In this document: positions 12,740-28,063 of the stretch, piece after piece
Numbering within the stretch: the first letter of the stretch is position 1
Layout: each line of letters opens with the position of its first letter
DNA from: Pseudomonadota bacterium
GTDB lineage: Bacteria; Pseudomonadota; Gammaproteobacteria; Enterobacterales; Enterobacteriaceae
DNA: 64,000 nucleotides
NCBI GenBank assembly: GCA_018261615.1
Contig: JAGTSE010000004.1
Coordinates: forward strand, 62,001-126,000
Direction: 5' to 3'
The notes under the pieces: generated by a model
Seen by the model: the letters and a program-made list of their open reading frames with translations, nothing else
Databases searched by the model: none
What the model was told of the DNA's origin: nothing
Translations under genes and position numbers: made by a program

Positions 12740-13408
12740 ATGACAGTTCCGCGTCCAATTCTTGCTGCCATTTTTGATATGGATGGATTACTTATCGACT
12801 CCGAGCCACTCTGGGATCGCGCCGAACTGGAGGTTGTGGCAAGCCTTGGCGTGAATATTAACCGACGACATGAATTACCCGACACGCTCGGCCTGCGCAT
12901 CGATATGGTGGTGGAACTCTGGTACGCGCAGCAACCGTGGAACGGCCCGGATCGCAAGGAAGTGACCGAACGCATTATTCAGCGCGCAATTTCACTGGTT
13001 GAAGAGAAACGCCCGCTGCTGCCTGGCGTGCGTGAAGCCCTTGCACTGTGTAAAGCCAACGGTCTGCTGGTCGGGCTGGCCTCAGCATCGCCGCTACATA
13101 TGCTGGAAAAAGTGCTGGCGATGTTTGAACTGCGCGACAGCTTTGATGTACTGGCCTCGGCGGAAAAGCTGCCCTACAGCAAACCGCACCCGCAAGTATA
13201 TCTGGATTGTGCCGCAAAACTGGGCGTTGATCCGCTGACCTGCGTGGCGCTGGAAGATTCAGTCAATGGCATGATTGCCAGCAAAGCAGCACGGATGCGC
13301 TCGATTGTGGTACCGGATGAGGAACACCGCGCCGATCCTCGTTATGTGCTGGCTAACGCCAGGCTCACCAGCCTCGAACAGCTCACGCTTACCCATATTT
13401 TCGGCTAA
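12740..13408 (+). CDS. hxpB: HAD hexitol phosphatase (YniC/HxpB)
   Basis: PILAAIFDMDGLLIDSEPLWDRAE; synteny. Confidence 0.93.
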   Translation: MTVPRPILAAIFDMDGLLIDSEPLWDRAELEVVASLGVNINRRHELPDTLGLRIDMVVELWYAQQPWNGPDRKEVTERIIQRAISLVEEKRPLLPGVREALALCKANGLLVGLASASPLHMLEKVLAMFELRDSFDVLASAEKLPYSKPHPQVYLDCAAKLGVDPLTCVALEDSVNGMIASKAARMRSIVVPDEEHRADPRYVLANARLTSLEQLTLTHIFG

Positions 13409-13556
13409 TCCTGCCGGGGTAGCTGCTTTTGCTGCCCCTTTATTTTATTTTTGAAACGTCATTTCATTTTTATTTGTATTTTCCTTGCCCACCTCCTATT
13501 CTGATCCTCAGGCGCTGATGCCCTGTCACAGCAATAATGATTACGCCGGAGAGAAC

Positions 13557-14318
13557 ATGATACTGGATGCCTTTAAGCTTGCAGGTAGAGTGGCCATTGT
13601 AACCGGGTGCGATACCGGTCTGGGTCAGGGAATGACATTAGGACTTGCGGAGGCGGGCTGCGATATTGTCGGCGTGGGCCGAAAAATTCCACACGACACT
13701 GCCAAACGCGTTCAGGCTCTCGGGCGCCGTTTTGTTTCTGTGCAGGCGGATCTGCGCCACCAGCACAGGCTTGATGACATTGTTAATCAGACGGTGGACC
13801 AGATGGGCCGGGTGGATATTCTGGTGAATAACGCTGGTGCCATTCGACGCTGCGACGCGCTTGATTTCAGCGAGCAGGACTGGGATGACGTCATAAACCT
13901 GAATCTGAAGACGGTCTTCTTTCTGTCGCAGGCCGTCGCCCGGCAATTTATCGCGCAGGGCAACGGTGGCAAAATTATTAATATTGCCTCAATGCTCTCT
14001 TTCCAGGGCGGCATCCGCGTACCCTCTTATACCGCGTCGAAAAGCGGCGTGATGGGGTTGACCCGTCTGCTGGCCAATGAGTGGGCACCGCACCAGATTA
14101 ATGTCAACGCTATCGCGCCAGGCTATATGGCGACCAATAACACCCAACAATTACGGGTAGACGCCGAACGTAGCCAGGAGATCCTCGATCGCATTCCCGC
14201 CGGGCGCTGGGGAGAGCCCGAAGATTTGAAAGGTGCAGCGGTGTTTCTTGCCTCAAAGGCATCCGATTACATTAATGGCTTCACCCTCGCCGTCGATGGC
14301 GGCTGGCTAGCGCGATAA
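13557..14318 (+). CDS. SDR oxidoreductase, KduD-like (2-dehydro-3-deoxy-D-gluconate 5-dehydrogenase family)
   Basis: MILDAFKLAGRVAIVTGCDTGLGQGMTLGLAEAGCDIVG...IINIASMLSFQGGIRVPSYTASKSGVMGLTRLLANEWAPHQINVNAIAPGYMATNNTQQLR. Confidence 0.88.
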   Translation: MILDAFKLAGRVAIVTGCDTGLGQGMTLGLAEAGCDIVGVGRKIPHDTAKRVQALGRRFVSVQADLRHQHRLDDIVNQTVDQMGRVDILVNNAGAIRRCDALDFSEQDWDDVINLNLKTVFFLSQAVARQFIAQGNGGKIINIASMLSFQGGIRVPSYTASKSGVMGLTRLLANEWAPHQINVNAIAPGYMATNNTQQLRVDAERSQEILDRIPAGRWGEPEDLKGAAVFLASKASDYINGFTLAVDGGWLAR

Positions 14319-14383
14319 TCTGACAGGATTGTGACAAAGAGTTACAACGTCACCTCTTCCGCCTACTGTATAAACATCCTATA

Positions 14384-14399
14384 CTGTATACATCGACAG
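14384..14399. promoter_or_regulatory. LexA (SOS) box upstream of ydjM
   Basis: CTGTATACATCGACAG = CTGT-N8-ACAG; a weaker second half-match CTGTATAAACATCCTA lies at 14365-14380. Confidence 0.85.
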
Positions 14400-14415
14400 T
14401 TTAGTGAGTTTGATC

Positions 14416-15006
14416 ATGACGGCGGAAGGACACCTGCTTTTTTCCATTGCCTGCGCGGTGTTTGCCAAAAATGCCGAATTAACACCCATCCTTGCTCAGG
14501 GTGACTGGTGGCATATTGTTCCGTCCGCCATTCTTACCTGCCTGTTACCGGACATCGATCACCCGAAATCCTTCCTCGGCCAGCGTCTGAAGTGGATATC
14601 AAAACCGGTAGCACGCGCCTTCGGCCATCGGGGCTTTACACACAGCCTGCTGGCGGTTTTTCTCTCGCTCGCGCTGTTTACGCTAAAAGTCCCGGAAAGC
14701 TGGATTGTCCCTGCGGATGCATTGCAGGGAATGGTGGTGGGCTATTTGAGCCATATCCTTGCAGATATGCTGACGCCTGCGGGCGTGCCGCTGCTATGGC
14801 CTTGTCGCTGGCGCTTTCGCCTGCCGATCCTGGCGCCGCAAAAAGGCAACCAGCTGGAGCGCGTATTGTGTATGGCGCTGTTCACCTGGGCGGTCTGGAT
14901 GCCGCAATCGTTGCCCGAAAACGGTGCAATTCGCTGGTCATCGCAGATGATAAACTCGCTGCAAAATCAGTTTAATCGCTTTATTCATCCACAATCCGGC
15001 CATTAA
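14416..15006 (+). CDS. ydjM: YdjM, LexA-regulated inner-membrane metal-dependent hydrolase family
   Basis: MTAEGHLLFSIACAVFAKNAELTPIL...LPDIDHPKS...GHRGFTHS. Confidence 0.93.
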   Translation: MTAEGHLLFSIACAVFAKNAELTPILAQGDWWHIVPSAILTCLLPDIDHPKSFLGQRLKWISKPVARAFGHRGFTHSLLAVFLSLALFTLKVPESWIVPADALQGMVVGYLSHILADMLTPAGVPLLWPCRWRFRLPILAPQKGNQLERVLCMALFTWAVWMPQSLPENGAIRWSSQMINSLQNQFNRFIHPQSGH

Positions 15007-15136
15007 ACCAGCAATTCAACTACTTTTGGCATAAAACATTCCATTTGGATATAAGTCCCCTCCGGCACATCTGCTAACCTTGCGCCACTGGATTAACCGG
15101 CAAGGTTGACCGAATAATGAAATCAGGAGAACGGGG

Positions 15137-16528
15137 ATGAATCTTCCATTAATCGCGAACGTCGTTGTGTTCGTGGCATTGCTGTTTTTGCTGGCGCAGG
15201 CGCGCCACAAACAGTGGAGCCTGGCCAAAAAAGTGCTGGTCGGCTTAGGTATTGGCGTGGTCTTCGGCCTGGCGCTACAGATTATCTATGGTGCTGACAG
15301 CCCGGTACTTAAAGCCTCTATCCAGTGGTTTAATGTGGTTGGAAACGGTTATGTTCAGCTGCTGCAAATGATCGTGATGCCGCTGGTATTCGCCTCCATT
15401 TTAAGCGCCGTCGCGCGCCTGCATAATGCCTCCCAGTTGGGTAAAATCAGCTTCTTAACCATCGGCACGCTGCTATTTACTACGCTGATTGCCGCGCTGG
15501 TCGGGGTGTTGGTCACTAACCTGTTTGGCCTGACCGCCGAAGGTCTGGTGCAGGGAACTGCAGAAACAGCGCGTCTGAATGCCATCCAGAGCAATTATGT
15601 GGGTAAAGTCGCCGATCTGACCGTACCGCAACTGCTGCTCTCTTTCGTGCCAAAAAATCCGTTTGCCGATCTGACTGGCGCGAACCCGACCTCGATCATC
15701 AGCATCGTGATTTTTGCTGCTTTCCTCGGCGTCGCTGCGCTGAAATTGCTGAAAGATGACGCGCCGAAAGGCCAGCGAGTGCTGACCGCTATCGACACGC
15801 TGCAAAGCTGGGTGATGAAACTGGTGCGTCTGGTGATGCAGCTTACGCCGTACGGCGTACTGGCGCTGATGACTAAAGTCGTGGCAGGCTCCAACATTCA
15901 GGACATCATCAAGCTAGGCAGCTTTGTTATCGCCTCCTATATCGGCCTCGGCATTATGTTTGTCGTGCACGGCCTGCTGCTGGGCGTTAACGGCGTCAGC
16001 CCGCTGAAATTCTTCCGCAAAGTGTGGCCGGTGCTGACCTTTGCCTTCACCAGCCGTTCCAGCGCCGCGTCAATTCCGCTGAACGTGGAAGCACAAACCC
16101 GCCGTCTGGGCGTACCGGAATCGATCGCCAGCTTCTCAGCCTCTTTCGGCGCAACGATTGGTCAGAATGGCTGTGCTGGCCTCTACCCGGCAATGCTGGC
16201 CGTCATGGTGGCCCCCACAGTCGGCATTAACCCGCTGGATCCGGTATGGATTGCCACACTGGTAGGGATTGTTACCATCAGTTCCGCCGGTGTAGCAGGT
16301 GTCGGCGGTGGCGCGACGTTTGCCGCTCTGATTGTACTGCCAGCCATGGGCCTGCCGGTCACGCTGGTTGCGCTGCTGATCTCCGTTGAGCCGCTGATTG
16401 ATATGGGGCGTACCGCGCTAAACGTGAGCGGCTCCATAACCGCCGGGACGCTGACCAGCCAGTGGCTGAAGCAAACCGACAAAGCCATTCTGGAGAGCGA
16501 TGACGACGCCGAACTGGCGCATCGTTAA
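15137..16528 (+). CDS. tcyP: L-cystine/sodium symporter (dicarboxylate/cation symporter family)
   Basis: [48 protein letters not shown]; synteny with ydjN. Confidence 0.93.
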   Translation: MNLPLIANVVVFVALLFLLAQARHKQWSLAKKVLVGLGIGVVFGLALQIIYGADSPVLKASIQWFNVVGNGYVQLLQMIVMPLVFASILSAVARLHNASQLGKISFLTIGTLLFTTLIAALVGVLVTNLFGLTAEGLVQGTAETARLNAIQSNYVGKVADLTVPQLLLSFVPKNPFADLTGANPTSIISIVIFAAFLGVAALKLLKDDAPKGQRVLTAIDTLQSWVMKLVRLVMQLTPYGVLALMTKVVAGSNIQDIIKLGSFVIASYIGLGIMFVVHGLLLGVNGVSPLKFFRKVWPVLTFAFTSRSSAASIPLNVEAQTRRLGVPESIASFSASFGATIGQNGCAGLYPAMLAVMVAPTVGINPLDPVWIATLVGIVTISSAGVAGVGGGATFAALIVLPAMGLPVTLVALLISVEPLIDMGRTALNVSGSITAGTLTSQWLKQTDKAILESDDDAELAHR

Positions 16529-16539
16529 GCCAAAGACAA

Positions 16540-16570
16540 CAAGGCGGGGATTTTCCCTCCGCCTTTTTTC
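16540..16570 (+). terminator. Intrinsic terminator after tcyP
   Basis: AAGGCGGGGATTTTCCCTCCGCCTTTTTT. Confidence 0.8.
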
Positions 16571-16654
16571 ACCGCAAAACCGGCATCTTTCAGCCAGAGT
16601 CAGGGCGTTTGCTGATTATATGGTCGCCGCGCTCCGCCAGCCGTAGCGACGGAA

Positions 16655-16897
16655 TTACTCTTCGCCGAGCTCATTCTGCTGGCGCATCTGCATTGCCCAG
16701 CGCTGGGCTGCTTCCGGCAGGCTGAAAACCGGTGAGCGGTGAAAATTTTCACCCATCAGCACAAAAGCGACATATTTGCCGTGCAGCAGCCAGACATCGC
16801 GAAACCCGTCCACTTTTTCGGCATGATCGGGCGACGCGGGTTCAACCCGCGGTACATAGCTGATAACGACTCGGTTTTGTTGGCGAAGAGGTTTCAT
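16655..16897 (-). CDS. cedA: Cell division activator CedA
   Basis: MKPLRQQNRVVISYVPRVEPASPDHAEKVDGFRDVWLLHGKYVAFVLMGENF. Confidence 0.92.
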   Translation of the reverse strand: MKPLRQQNRVVISYVPRVEPASPDHAEKVDGFRDVWLLHGKYVAFVLMGENFHRSPVFSLPEAAQRWAMQMRQQNELGEE

Positions 16898-17142
16898 AAG
16901 CGATGCATTCACTAAAGACAAAATCTACAGACATGAAAGACCTATCATAGCCGATTGTTACCCCGCCCGTCGCCTCTGGCGCACTTTTCTCAGCTTTTTC
17001 ATCGAACCTCTATCTACCGGGCTACCGGGCAGCAGCAGGAGAATGTTCTATAGTTAAAGGGGTTTTGCCATAACAACGACCATTTTTCAGCAATGAAAAC
17101 AGGAGACGGGTTCAATGCGCAACAGAAAAAAGCCCCGCAACA

Positions 17143-17177
17143 TGAACTGCACCCAACGAAGTAAGGTGCAGTTTTTT
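17143..17177. terminator. Intrinsic terminator near the osmE 3' end
   Basis: AACTGCACCCAACGAAGTAAGGTGCAGTTTTTT. Confidence 0.75.
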
Positions 17178-17195
17178 ATGCTCAGGCAAAATAAC

Positions 17196-17534
17196 TTACT
17201 GCTTAGCTTGCGGATCAGTATCGTATTCTGCACATGTTTGATAACCGGAATTCATCACGTGGCCGGTTTCATCAAGTGCCACAAAGTAAGTTTCGGTTTT
17301 ACCGCCACGTTGACCCAGAATGTAGGTCTGGCAGGTACCGCGCGCGTGAATCATCGTGACTTCAGAAGAAGGACGACCTGCAATCTGCATCACCTGCTGT
17401 CGGCTCATGCCTTTTTTCACATCTTTCACAACCGGCTGAGCAACCTGATCTTTTGCGCGATCGTAGGCAGTACACCCTGCCAGCATGGTCAGTACAGCGG
17501 CGGCGCCCAGAATTCCTGCGATGTTTTTATTCAT
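17196..17534 (-). CDS. osmE: Osmotically inducible lipoprotein OsmE
   Basis: [48 protein letters not shown]. Confidence 0.95.
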   Translation of the reverse strand: MNKNIAGILGAAAVLTMLAGCTAYDRAKDQVAQPVVKDVKKGMSRQQVMQIAGRPSSEVTMIHARGTCQTYILGQRGGKTETYFVALDETGHVMNSGYQTCAEYDTDPQAKQ

Positions 17535-17811
17535 ATTCCATCCTCTTTAGTATCCGCTTGTGCATCAGCGTGTTATCTAAGCCTGGAATAGAAAAGTGCA
17601 TTTTTCAACTATGGGTTGTCTATGGGTTGTCTATAGGTTGCTGATGGCATATCTTTCGGAAAAATCTAATGAAAGTGACATAAGCTGCTAAAACGCAGCA
17701 AATTGCGCCACTCAAATCTGTGATCCTTGTCGTTTTACCGCCAACGGGTTAATTTGGCTCTATATTAACTATTTGCAACCTGCCAGGCAGGATTACATAA
17801 CGGAGGGGTAA

Positions 17812-18639
17812 ATGACTCTACAACAAGAGATTATTCAGGCGCTGGGCGTGAAATCGGGCATCAACGCCGAAGAAGAAGTTCGCCGCAGCGTGGATTTTCT
17901 GAAAACCTATCTGAAGACGTTTCCCTTTATTAAATCGCTGGTGCTCGGCATCAGTGGCGGCCAGGATTCCACTCTGACCGGTAAAATCAGCCAGTTGGCT
18001 ATCAGCGAACTGCGCGCGGAAACTAGCGATGAAGCGTATCAGTTTATCGCCGTACGTCTGCCTTACGGCGCGCAGGCAGACGAGCAAGATTGCCAGGATG
18101 CCATCGGCTTTATCCAGCCGGATCGCGTATTGACCGTGAACATCAAAGGCGCAGTGCTGGCGAGTGAACAGGCGCTACGCGATGCCGGCATCGAGTTGAG
18201 CGATTTTGTTCGCGGCAATGAGAAAGCCCGTGAACGAATGAAAGCGCAATACAGCATCGCTGGCATGACCAAAGGTGTGGTGGTCGGCACCGATCACGCC
18301 GCTGAAGCAGTTACCGGCTTCTTCACCAAATATGGCGATGGCGGTACCGACATCAACCCGATTTTCCGTCTGAATAAACGTCAGGGGAAACAATTGCTGG
18401 CTTATCTGGGTTGCCCGGAACACCTCTATAAGAAAGCGCCAACAGCGGATCTGGAAGACGATCGCCCGTCGCTGCCTGATGAAGCCGCACTGGGTGTCAC
18501 CTACGAAAATATCGATGATTATCTGGAAGGCAAAACGCTGGATGCTGGTATCGCCAAAATCATCGAAGGCTGGTATCTGAAAACCGAACACAAACGTCGC
18601 CCTCCGATTACCGTTTTCGATGACTTCTGGAAAAAATAA
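17812..18639 (+). CDS. nadE: NH3-dependent NAD synthetase
   Basis: [55 protein letters not shown]. Confidence 0.97.
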   Translation: MTLQQEIIQALGVKSGINAEEEVRRSVDFLKTYLKTFPFIKSLVLGISGGQDSTLTGKISQLAISELRAETSDEAYQFIAVRLPYGAQADEQDCQDAIGFIQPDRVLTVNIKGAVLASEQALRDAGIELSDFVRGNEKARERMKAQYSIAGMTKGVVVGTDHAAEAVTGFFTKYGDGGTDINPIFRLNKRQGKQLLAYLGCPEHLYKKAPTADLEDDRPSLPDEAALGVTYENIDDYLEGKTLDAGIAKIIEGWYLKTEHKRRPPITVFDDFWKK

Positions 18640-18659
18640 TTCCTAAAATTCATCATGAC

Positions 18660-18690
18660 CTTATCAGGCCTGCCTGGCAGGCCTGATAAG
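18660..18690. repeat. Perfect 15-bp inverted repeat (REP-like/terminator) after nadE
   Basis: CTTATCAGGCCTGCC-T-GGCAGGCCTGATAAG. Confidence 0.85.
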
Positions 18691-18820
18691 CGTAGTCACC
18701 TCGGCGTCCTCACCGCTCCCTGCAGCTGTCACAGATCTTCCGGCCGGCCTCTGTTTGCCACTTTTTTAGCCTGCCGTTAATGGTTATACTGGATGGGTAA
18801 ACAGTATCAGGAGTTTCTCA

Positions 18821-19139
18821 GTGGCAAGGCGTCAATCCGCCTCGCGTCTCGAGTTTGACGCGGCGGCAATTTATGAATACCCCGAACATTTGCGCCAGTG
18901 GCTGGAGGCCATACCAAAGCACCCTGGCGTCTATATTTTTCATGGCGAAGGCGAGGCGATGCCACTGTATATCGGCAAAAGCGTCAATATCCAATATCCG
19001 CAGCCGGGTGCTGTCGCATATGCGAACCCCGGATGAAGCCTCGATGCTGCGCACGCCAGCCGGTTTCGATCATGATGGTTACAAAATACTCTGCAAGCCG
19101 CTGCTCAGCGGCGAGCATGAAATCATCGACCTGGATTAA
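18821..19139 (+). pseudogene. cho: Excinuclease Cho remnant (7-bp duplication frameshift plus large internal deletion)
   Basis: N-part MARRQSASRLEFDAAAIYEYPEHLRQWLEAIPKHPGVYIFHGEGEAMPLYIGKSVNI, then +1-frame RSRVLSHMRTPDEASMLR fused directly to C-part TPAGFDHDGYKILCKPLLSGEHEIIDLD. Confidence 0.9.
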
Positions 19140-19150
19140 TGCCCGGGCAG

Positions 19151-19693
19151 TCAGCTGATTTCACTGAACAGTAACTGCCCTTCTGGCTTCAACAGCCGCA
19201 GCGTGTGCCGCCCTTCCTGCCAGCAAGCGCCCTGATCGGCGGTTAACAGTTTATCCCCAAGTTGCCACGCGCCACTAAGAATAAACACCACACCGCCGCG
19301 CGCCCCGAAGGTGGTAAATGTACGATCGGCAATGCGTACTTTTGCCTGACAACGGTCACGACGCGTCAGGATATTGAAATTCATCGACATTTTCCCCTCC
19401 GACAACTCAACTTTTACCGACTGTTCACTGGCAAAGGTAAAGGGCTGATGGTGTTTCAGGGTGTGGCGGAAAACGCTACCACCATCCAGCGTTACTTCAC
19501 CACCTTCCAGCAGGGTTATCACACGGTCAACACCGGGGAACTGCGGAAACTCACCATTACTTGCCAGTGAAGCGATACTGACGCGCCAGTTAAAATCGCG
19601 GGTGGCGGGCGGAAAACAGCAAATCTCCCGGGTCTCGCCAGCACCATTACGCCAGAGATTCACCGGCATTTTGCGAATATCAAAGAATTCCAT
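19151..19693 (-). CDS. ves: Ves (HutD family) protein
   Basis: [29 protein letters not shown]. Confidence 0.92.
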   Translation of the reverse strand: MEFFDIRKMPVNLWRNGAGETREICCFPPATRDFNWRVSIASLASNGEFPQFPGVDRVITLLEGGEVTLDGGSVFRHTLKHHQPFTFASEQSVKVELSEGKMSMNFNILTRRDRCQAKVRIADRTFTTFGARGGVVFILSGAWQLGDKLLTADQGACWQEGRHTLRLLKPEGQLLFSEIS

Positions 19694-20000
19694 CATCACT
19701 CCTGAAGGGCGCGGTCATGAGATCCGCGCCGCTGCTTCAGCAGGCAGCGTGGCAGCTTGTTATTGTTTATTGTCGTTGTCGGATTATCGGCAGCAGCAAC
19801 AATTTGCCTTAGGCCACAGCGTAACCAGACATGTAAAAATTATAAATTTCAGATAAGTAACGCGCCCTGAGAAAAGGGGCTTCACGAGAATACCGTGCCA
19901 CGGACGGCTGGCAAGAGGGAAGAAAAGAAAAACCGCCGGTTCTGCCCATCACGTACTGCATGCAATGGGCAAAACCGGCGGTCTTGATAGGGGTGCTGAA

Positions 20001-20480
20001 TTACTCAGCAGGTGCAGGAGGCATTTTACCTTCCAGTGCCGGACGTTCTGTCAGACGCTTCTCAAAATTCGCATTGAACTGCTTTTTCTGTTCCGGCGTC
20101 AGGATGTTGTAAATTTTGTTCTGCGTTTCCATGTGTCTCAGCATGCCAGCTTTATGCTGTTCTTCCATTTTCGCGATCTGTGCTTCCGCTTTCGCTTTGT
20201 CGAAGCTGTCGCTGGTGATGATGTCATGCATTGCACGCATCTCTTCAACCTGCGGACGTTTCATCTCATCACGCTGGCTTTTCATAATTTCGCGGATCTG
20301 CTGTTTCTGTGCATCGGTCAGATTCAGGTCTCTGAACATCATATCGTGCGGACCTTTACCATTGTGGTGCATCATTGGTTTGCCATCAGCAGGAGCAGCC
20401 GTTGTATCGGCGGCGTGCGCGAGGCCAGCAGCGCCAAAAGCCAGGGTAGAGGCAACAAACAGGGCAGTCAATTTACGCAT
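20001..20480 (-). CDS. spy: Periplasmic chaperone Spy
   Basis: MRKLTALFVASTLAFGAAGLAHAADTTAAPADGKPMMHHNGKGPHDMMFRDLNLTDAQKQQIREIMKSQRDEMKRP. Confidence 0.96.
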   Translation of the reverse strand: MRKLTALFVASTLAFGAAGLAHAADTTAAPADGKPMMHHNGKGPHDMMFRDLNLTDAQKQQIREIMKSQRDEMKRPQVEEMRAMHDIITSDSFDKAKAEAQIAKMEEQHKAGMLRHMETQNKIYNILTPEQKKQFNANFEKRLTERPALEGKMPPAPAE

Positions 20481-20591
20481 AATTTTATTCCTTATTTCGG
20501 TTTTACTTACGGCGATAACCGTGTTGACGCCATTTACTTTACCGTCTTTATCGTCAATTAATCAGAGCGACAGTAAAACAATGAAAGTGTA

Positions 20592-20605
20592 AATACCCTT
20601 TTTAC
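20592..20605 (-). promoter_or_regulatory. Putative CpxR-type site upstream of spy
   Basis: Minus strand GTAAAAAGGGTATT, partial match to GTAAA(N4-8)GTAAA. Confidence 0.4.
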
Positions 20606-20793
20606 GTCAAATGTGAGTAAAATAAGGAAAAATAGTGGAGAGTTGAGAATTAAATAATCAACTGATTGATTAATAATGAATTACTAAGAGTGTAAAATCA
20701 CACTACTTGATAATAAACCCATTAACCAGGATTTTTCCGTAATTTATTTTAAAAGGCACTAAAAATAAGCCCTGCGGTAACAGGGCTGATGTA

Positions 20794-21759
20794 TTAGATT
20801 ATTTTTTCTAGCATCAATCCAGCGCGCAAACCAACCGCGACACCAGGATTCGGAAATAGTACATACTCTTCATCATGTTGCACAACGTAGCGTTTACCGC
20901 GATCTTCCGCCAGCAGCGTCCCGGCGCTGAAAGGCGTAAAGTTCAGTGTTTCTGCTGACATATACAGTTTGAACGCCTCGCTGTGTCGCGTCAGTTGCTG
21001 CACCACCCGGTAGCGCACTGGCACGCTCTGCGTATCCGGCGCAGGTTCACCGGCCAGTAGCGCTGCCAGCGCCCAGGCGGTACGCTGAAACTGGCTGAGA
21101 TCGTTCTCGCCAAACGGCAGCGCTTTGCCCAGCTCCAGCGTACAGGACAGCGCCTCAAATTGCGCACAGGTGAAGTGGGTAAACGTGCCGCCCGGCGCCT
21201 GATGGAACACCAGCGCTTCCAGCCCTGCTGAGCCCAGCCACTCCAGAAACAGCTCATCCCACGGCTGTGCGCGCTGCGGCAGCACGCCGAAACGCACATG
21301 ATGCGACCCGCGAATCGCCGTATGCAGATCGAGGTGCCAGAGCTCCTCATCACCGCCGGCAAAAAAGTGGGTGACCGCGCGTTCGAGCTGCGCGGCACGC
21401 ACTGTTTCATCGCTGGGAGGGAGTTGCTGCCAGCGTCCACCAAACATGCGATTCAAATCGCTATGCAGAAAACGCTTTCCTTCCCTCAGCGCCTGCGGGT
21501 TGCCAAGGATGACTAAAAGCCGCCAGGTAAGCGGCTGCGTGCCGGAAAACAGATTTTTCAGCAGAATGTCCAGCATCTCCACCGGCGCGGTTTCATTGCC
21601 GTGAATGGCGCAGGAGAGCACCAGCGAGCGCCCGGTAGGGTGCGGCGGCACCAGTTCAAGGATCCCTTGTTCGTGCCACAGCCAGTGAATACCACCCGAC
21701 TCCCCTGACATTTTACGCGGGATGTCACCCGATAAAGTGGTGGCAAGAAAGTTCTCCAT
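20794..21759 (-). CDS. astE: Succinylglutamate desuccinylase
   Basis: [16 protein letters not shown]...; ast operon order. Confidence 0.95.
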   Translation of the reverse strand: MENFLATTLSGDIPRKMSGESGGIHWLWHEQGILELVPPHPTGRSLVLSCAIHGNETAPVEMLDILLKNLFSGTQPLTWRLLVILGNPQALREGKRFLHSDLNRMFGGRWQQLPPSDETVRAAQLERAVTHFFAGGDEELWHLDLHTAIRGSHHVRFGVLPQRAQPWDELFLEWLGSAGLEALVFHQAPGGTFTHFTCAQFEALSCTLELGKALPFGENDLSQFQRTAWALAALLAGEPAPDTQSVPVRYRVVQQLTRHSEAFKLYMSAETLNFTPFSAGTLLAEDRGKRYVVQHDEEYVLFPNPGVAVGLRAGLMLEKII

Positions 21760-21770
21760 ACAACCTCCGG

Positions 21771-25598
<3,828 letters not shown>

Positions 25599-25602
<4 letters not shown>

Positions 25603-26819
25603 GATATGTTCTCCGCAAGGAATTTTTCACAGGCGCGGGTAAAGCGCGCAAGCCCTGTGCGCACCTCTTCTTCATTGATATTCAGCGCCGGAGCAAAACG
25701 TACCACGTTGCCACCAGCAATCAGCACCATCACCCCTTGCGCTGCCGCCAGTTGTGAAATCTGTTTCGCTTTTCCGGCATGTTCCGCCACCAGTTGGCAG
25801 CCAATTAGCAGCCCCAGGCCGCGAATGTCGCTGAACAGAAGATGACGATCGTTGAACGCCGTCAGTTGCTCAACAAACCACTGGTGGCGCTGTTTGACAC
25901 CGTTCAGTGTTTCCGGCGTATTGACGATATCCAGCACCGCGCCAGCAACTGCACCCGCCAGCGGATTACCACCGTAGGTAGTACCGTGCGTACCCACATT
26001 CATTACTTTGCCGAAGGTCTCAGTGGTAAGCATCGCGCCAATAGGGAAACCGCCTCCCAGCGCTTTTGCGGTGGTCAGCACATCCGGCGTCACACCATAG
26101 TGCATATAGGCATACAGTTCGCCGGTGCGACCGACGCCGGTCTGCACTTCATCAAAAATCAGCACAGCGTTGTGACGGGTACAGAGCTCACGAAGTCCCT
26201 GTAAAAAGTCCTGACTGGCCGGTACCACACCGCCTTCACCCTGCATTGGCTCAACAATTACCGCGCAGGTGTCGTCATTGATCTGTGCGCTGGCGGAAGC
26301 CAGATCGTTGTAAACCGCATGCTGGATCTGCGGCGGCAGCGGCGCAAAATCCTGCGAGTAGGCCGGTTGCCCGCCTGCGCTGACGGTAAATAACGTGCGC
26401 CCGTGGAAAGCATTTTTGAAAGCAACAATGCCGCTTTTCTGTGGGCCGAAAGTGTCGTGGGCATATTTACGTGCCAGTTTCAGCGCCGCTTCATTCGCCT
26501 CCGCGCCGGAGTTACAGAAGAAAGCGCGATCAGCAAACGTGGCATCCAGTAACTGCTTCGCCAGTTTCAGTACCGGCTCATTGGTGTAGCCGTTGCCGGT
26601 ATGCCAGAACTTCGCCGCCTGCTCACTCAGTGCCTTACACAGTGCAGGATGGGCGTGACCCAGCGCGTTTACCGCAATCCCCCCGGCAAAATCGATGTAC
26701 TCATTGCCCTGTTGATCCCATAAACGCGAACCTTCCCCGCGAACCGGAATAAAAGGCGCTGGCGCGTAGACAGGCAACATCCATTGATCAAAATTTTCAC
26801 GCGTAATTGACGTAGACAT
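25599..26819 (-). CDS. astC: Succinylornithine transaminase
   Basis: [55 protein letters not shown]. Confidence 0.96.
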
Positions 26820-26892
26820 AGCGACCTCACCCGGTAAATAAAAAGTTGAATAAATGTTAATGAATATGAAAGTTTTCGCTGTAAATGTAGAT

Positions 26893-26908
26893 TGCACAGT
26901 TCGTGCCA
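26893..26908 (-). promoter_or_regulatory. Sigma-54 promoter for astCADBE
   Basis: Minus strand TGGCACGAACTGTGCA, matches TGGCACG-N4-TTGCW with one mismatch. Confidence 0.8.
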
Positions 26909-27252
26909 GCCAGCAATAAAAATGCATAAATGTCCTGGACAAACGGAATATCAGTAACTTATAGCCTTACTCTATTCACATAAATTGCATAAAAAGTGAA
27001 TAACTTTATATCCAGCCGAGGGGATGGGCGATCAGAGGTGCGGGTTTATGCAATAAGAATATTTAATTATATAACTGTGATCATCAGCGAAATTAATTTC
27101 CGTACCACGCCCCATTTCGGCGCATTGCGCACCAAACCAAGGCAACTGGGGCGTTTTTTGCTCATCGGCGACAGCAATATCAATAAGTGGCGTGGTTAAA
27201 TGTAAATTCTGCTAACATCTGTGCATCTTTTTACTGTTAAGTGGCGGCGACT

Positions 27253-28059
27253 ATGAAATTTGTCTCTTTTAATATCAATGGCCTGCGTGCCAGACCTCAT
27301 CAACTGGAAGCGCTTGTCGAGCAGCATCAGCCGGACGTGATCGGTCTGCAGGAGACAAAAGTCCATGACGATATGTTTCCGCTCGAAGAGGTGGCGCGTC
27401 TTGGTTACAACGTCTTTTATCACGGGCAAAAAGGTCATTACGGCGTTGCGCTATTGACCAAAGGTACGCCGGTTTCCGTACGTCGCGGCTTTCCCAACGA
27501 CGGCGAAGAGGCGCAGCGTCGCATTATCATGGCGGAAATCCCGTCGCCTCTCGGCAATATCACCGTGATTAATGGCTACTTTCCGCAGGGTGAAAGCCGC
27601 GACCACCCGCTGAAATTCCCGGCGAAAGAGAAGTTCTACCAGGATCTGCAAACCTTCCTCGAAACTGAGCTGAAAAAAGAGAACCCGGTGCTCATTATGG
27701 GCGATATGAATATCAGCCCGACGGATCTGGATATCGGCATCGGAGAAGAGAACCGTAAACGCTGGCTGCGCACCGGGAAATGCTCGTTCCTGCCGGAAGA
27801 GCGTGAATGGATGGCGCGCCTGAAAGGCTGGGGTCTGGTGGATACTTACCGCGAAGCAAACCCGGAAACCAACGATCGCTTCTCCTGGTTTGATTACCGC
27901 TCCAAAGGTTTTGATGATAACCGTGGCCTGCGTATCGATCTGCTGCTGGCGAGCCAGCCGCTGGCCGAGCGCTGTCTCGAAACCGGGATTGATTACGACA
28001 TTCGCAGCATGGAAAAACCTTCCGATCACGCGCCGGTATGGGCCAAATTTAAGGTCTGA
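27253..28059 (+). CDS. xthA: Exodeoxyribonuclease III
   Basis: [43 protein letters not shown]. Confidence 0.97.
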   Translation: MKFVSFNINGLRARPHQLEALVEQHQPDVIGLQETKVHDDMFPLEEVARLGYNVFYHGQKGHYGVALLTKGTPVSVRRGFPNDGEEAQRRIIMAEIPSPLGNITVINGYFPQGESRDHPLKFPAKEKFYQDLQTFLETELKKENPVLIMGDMNISPTDLDIGIGEENRKRWLRTGKCSFLPEEREWMARLKGWGLVDTYREANPETNDRFSWFDYRSKGFDDNRGLRIDLLLASQPLAERCLETGIDYDIRSMEKPSDHAPVWAKFKV

Positions 28060-28063
28060 TGCC

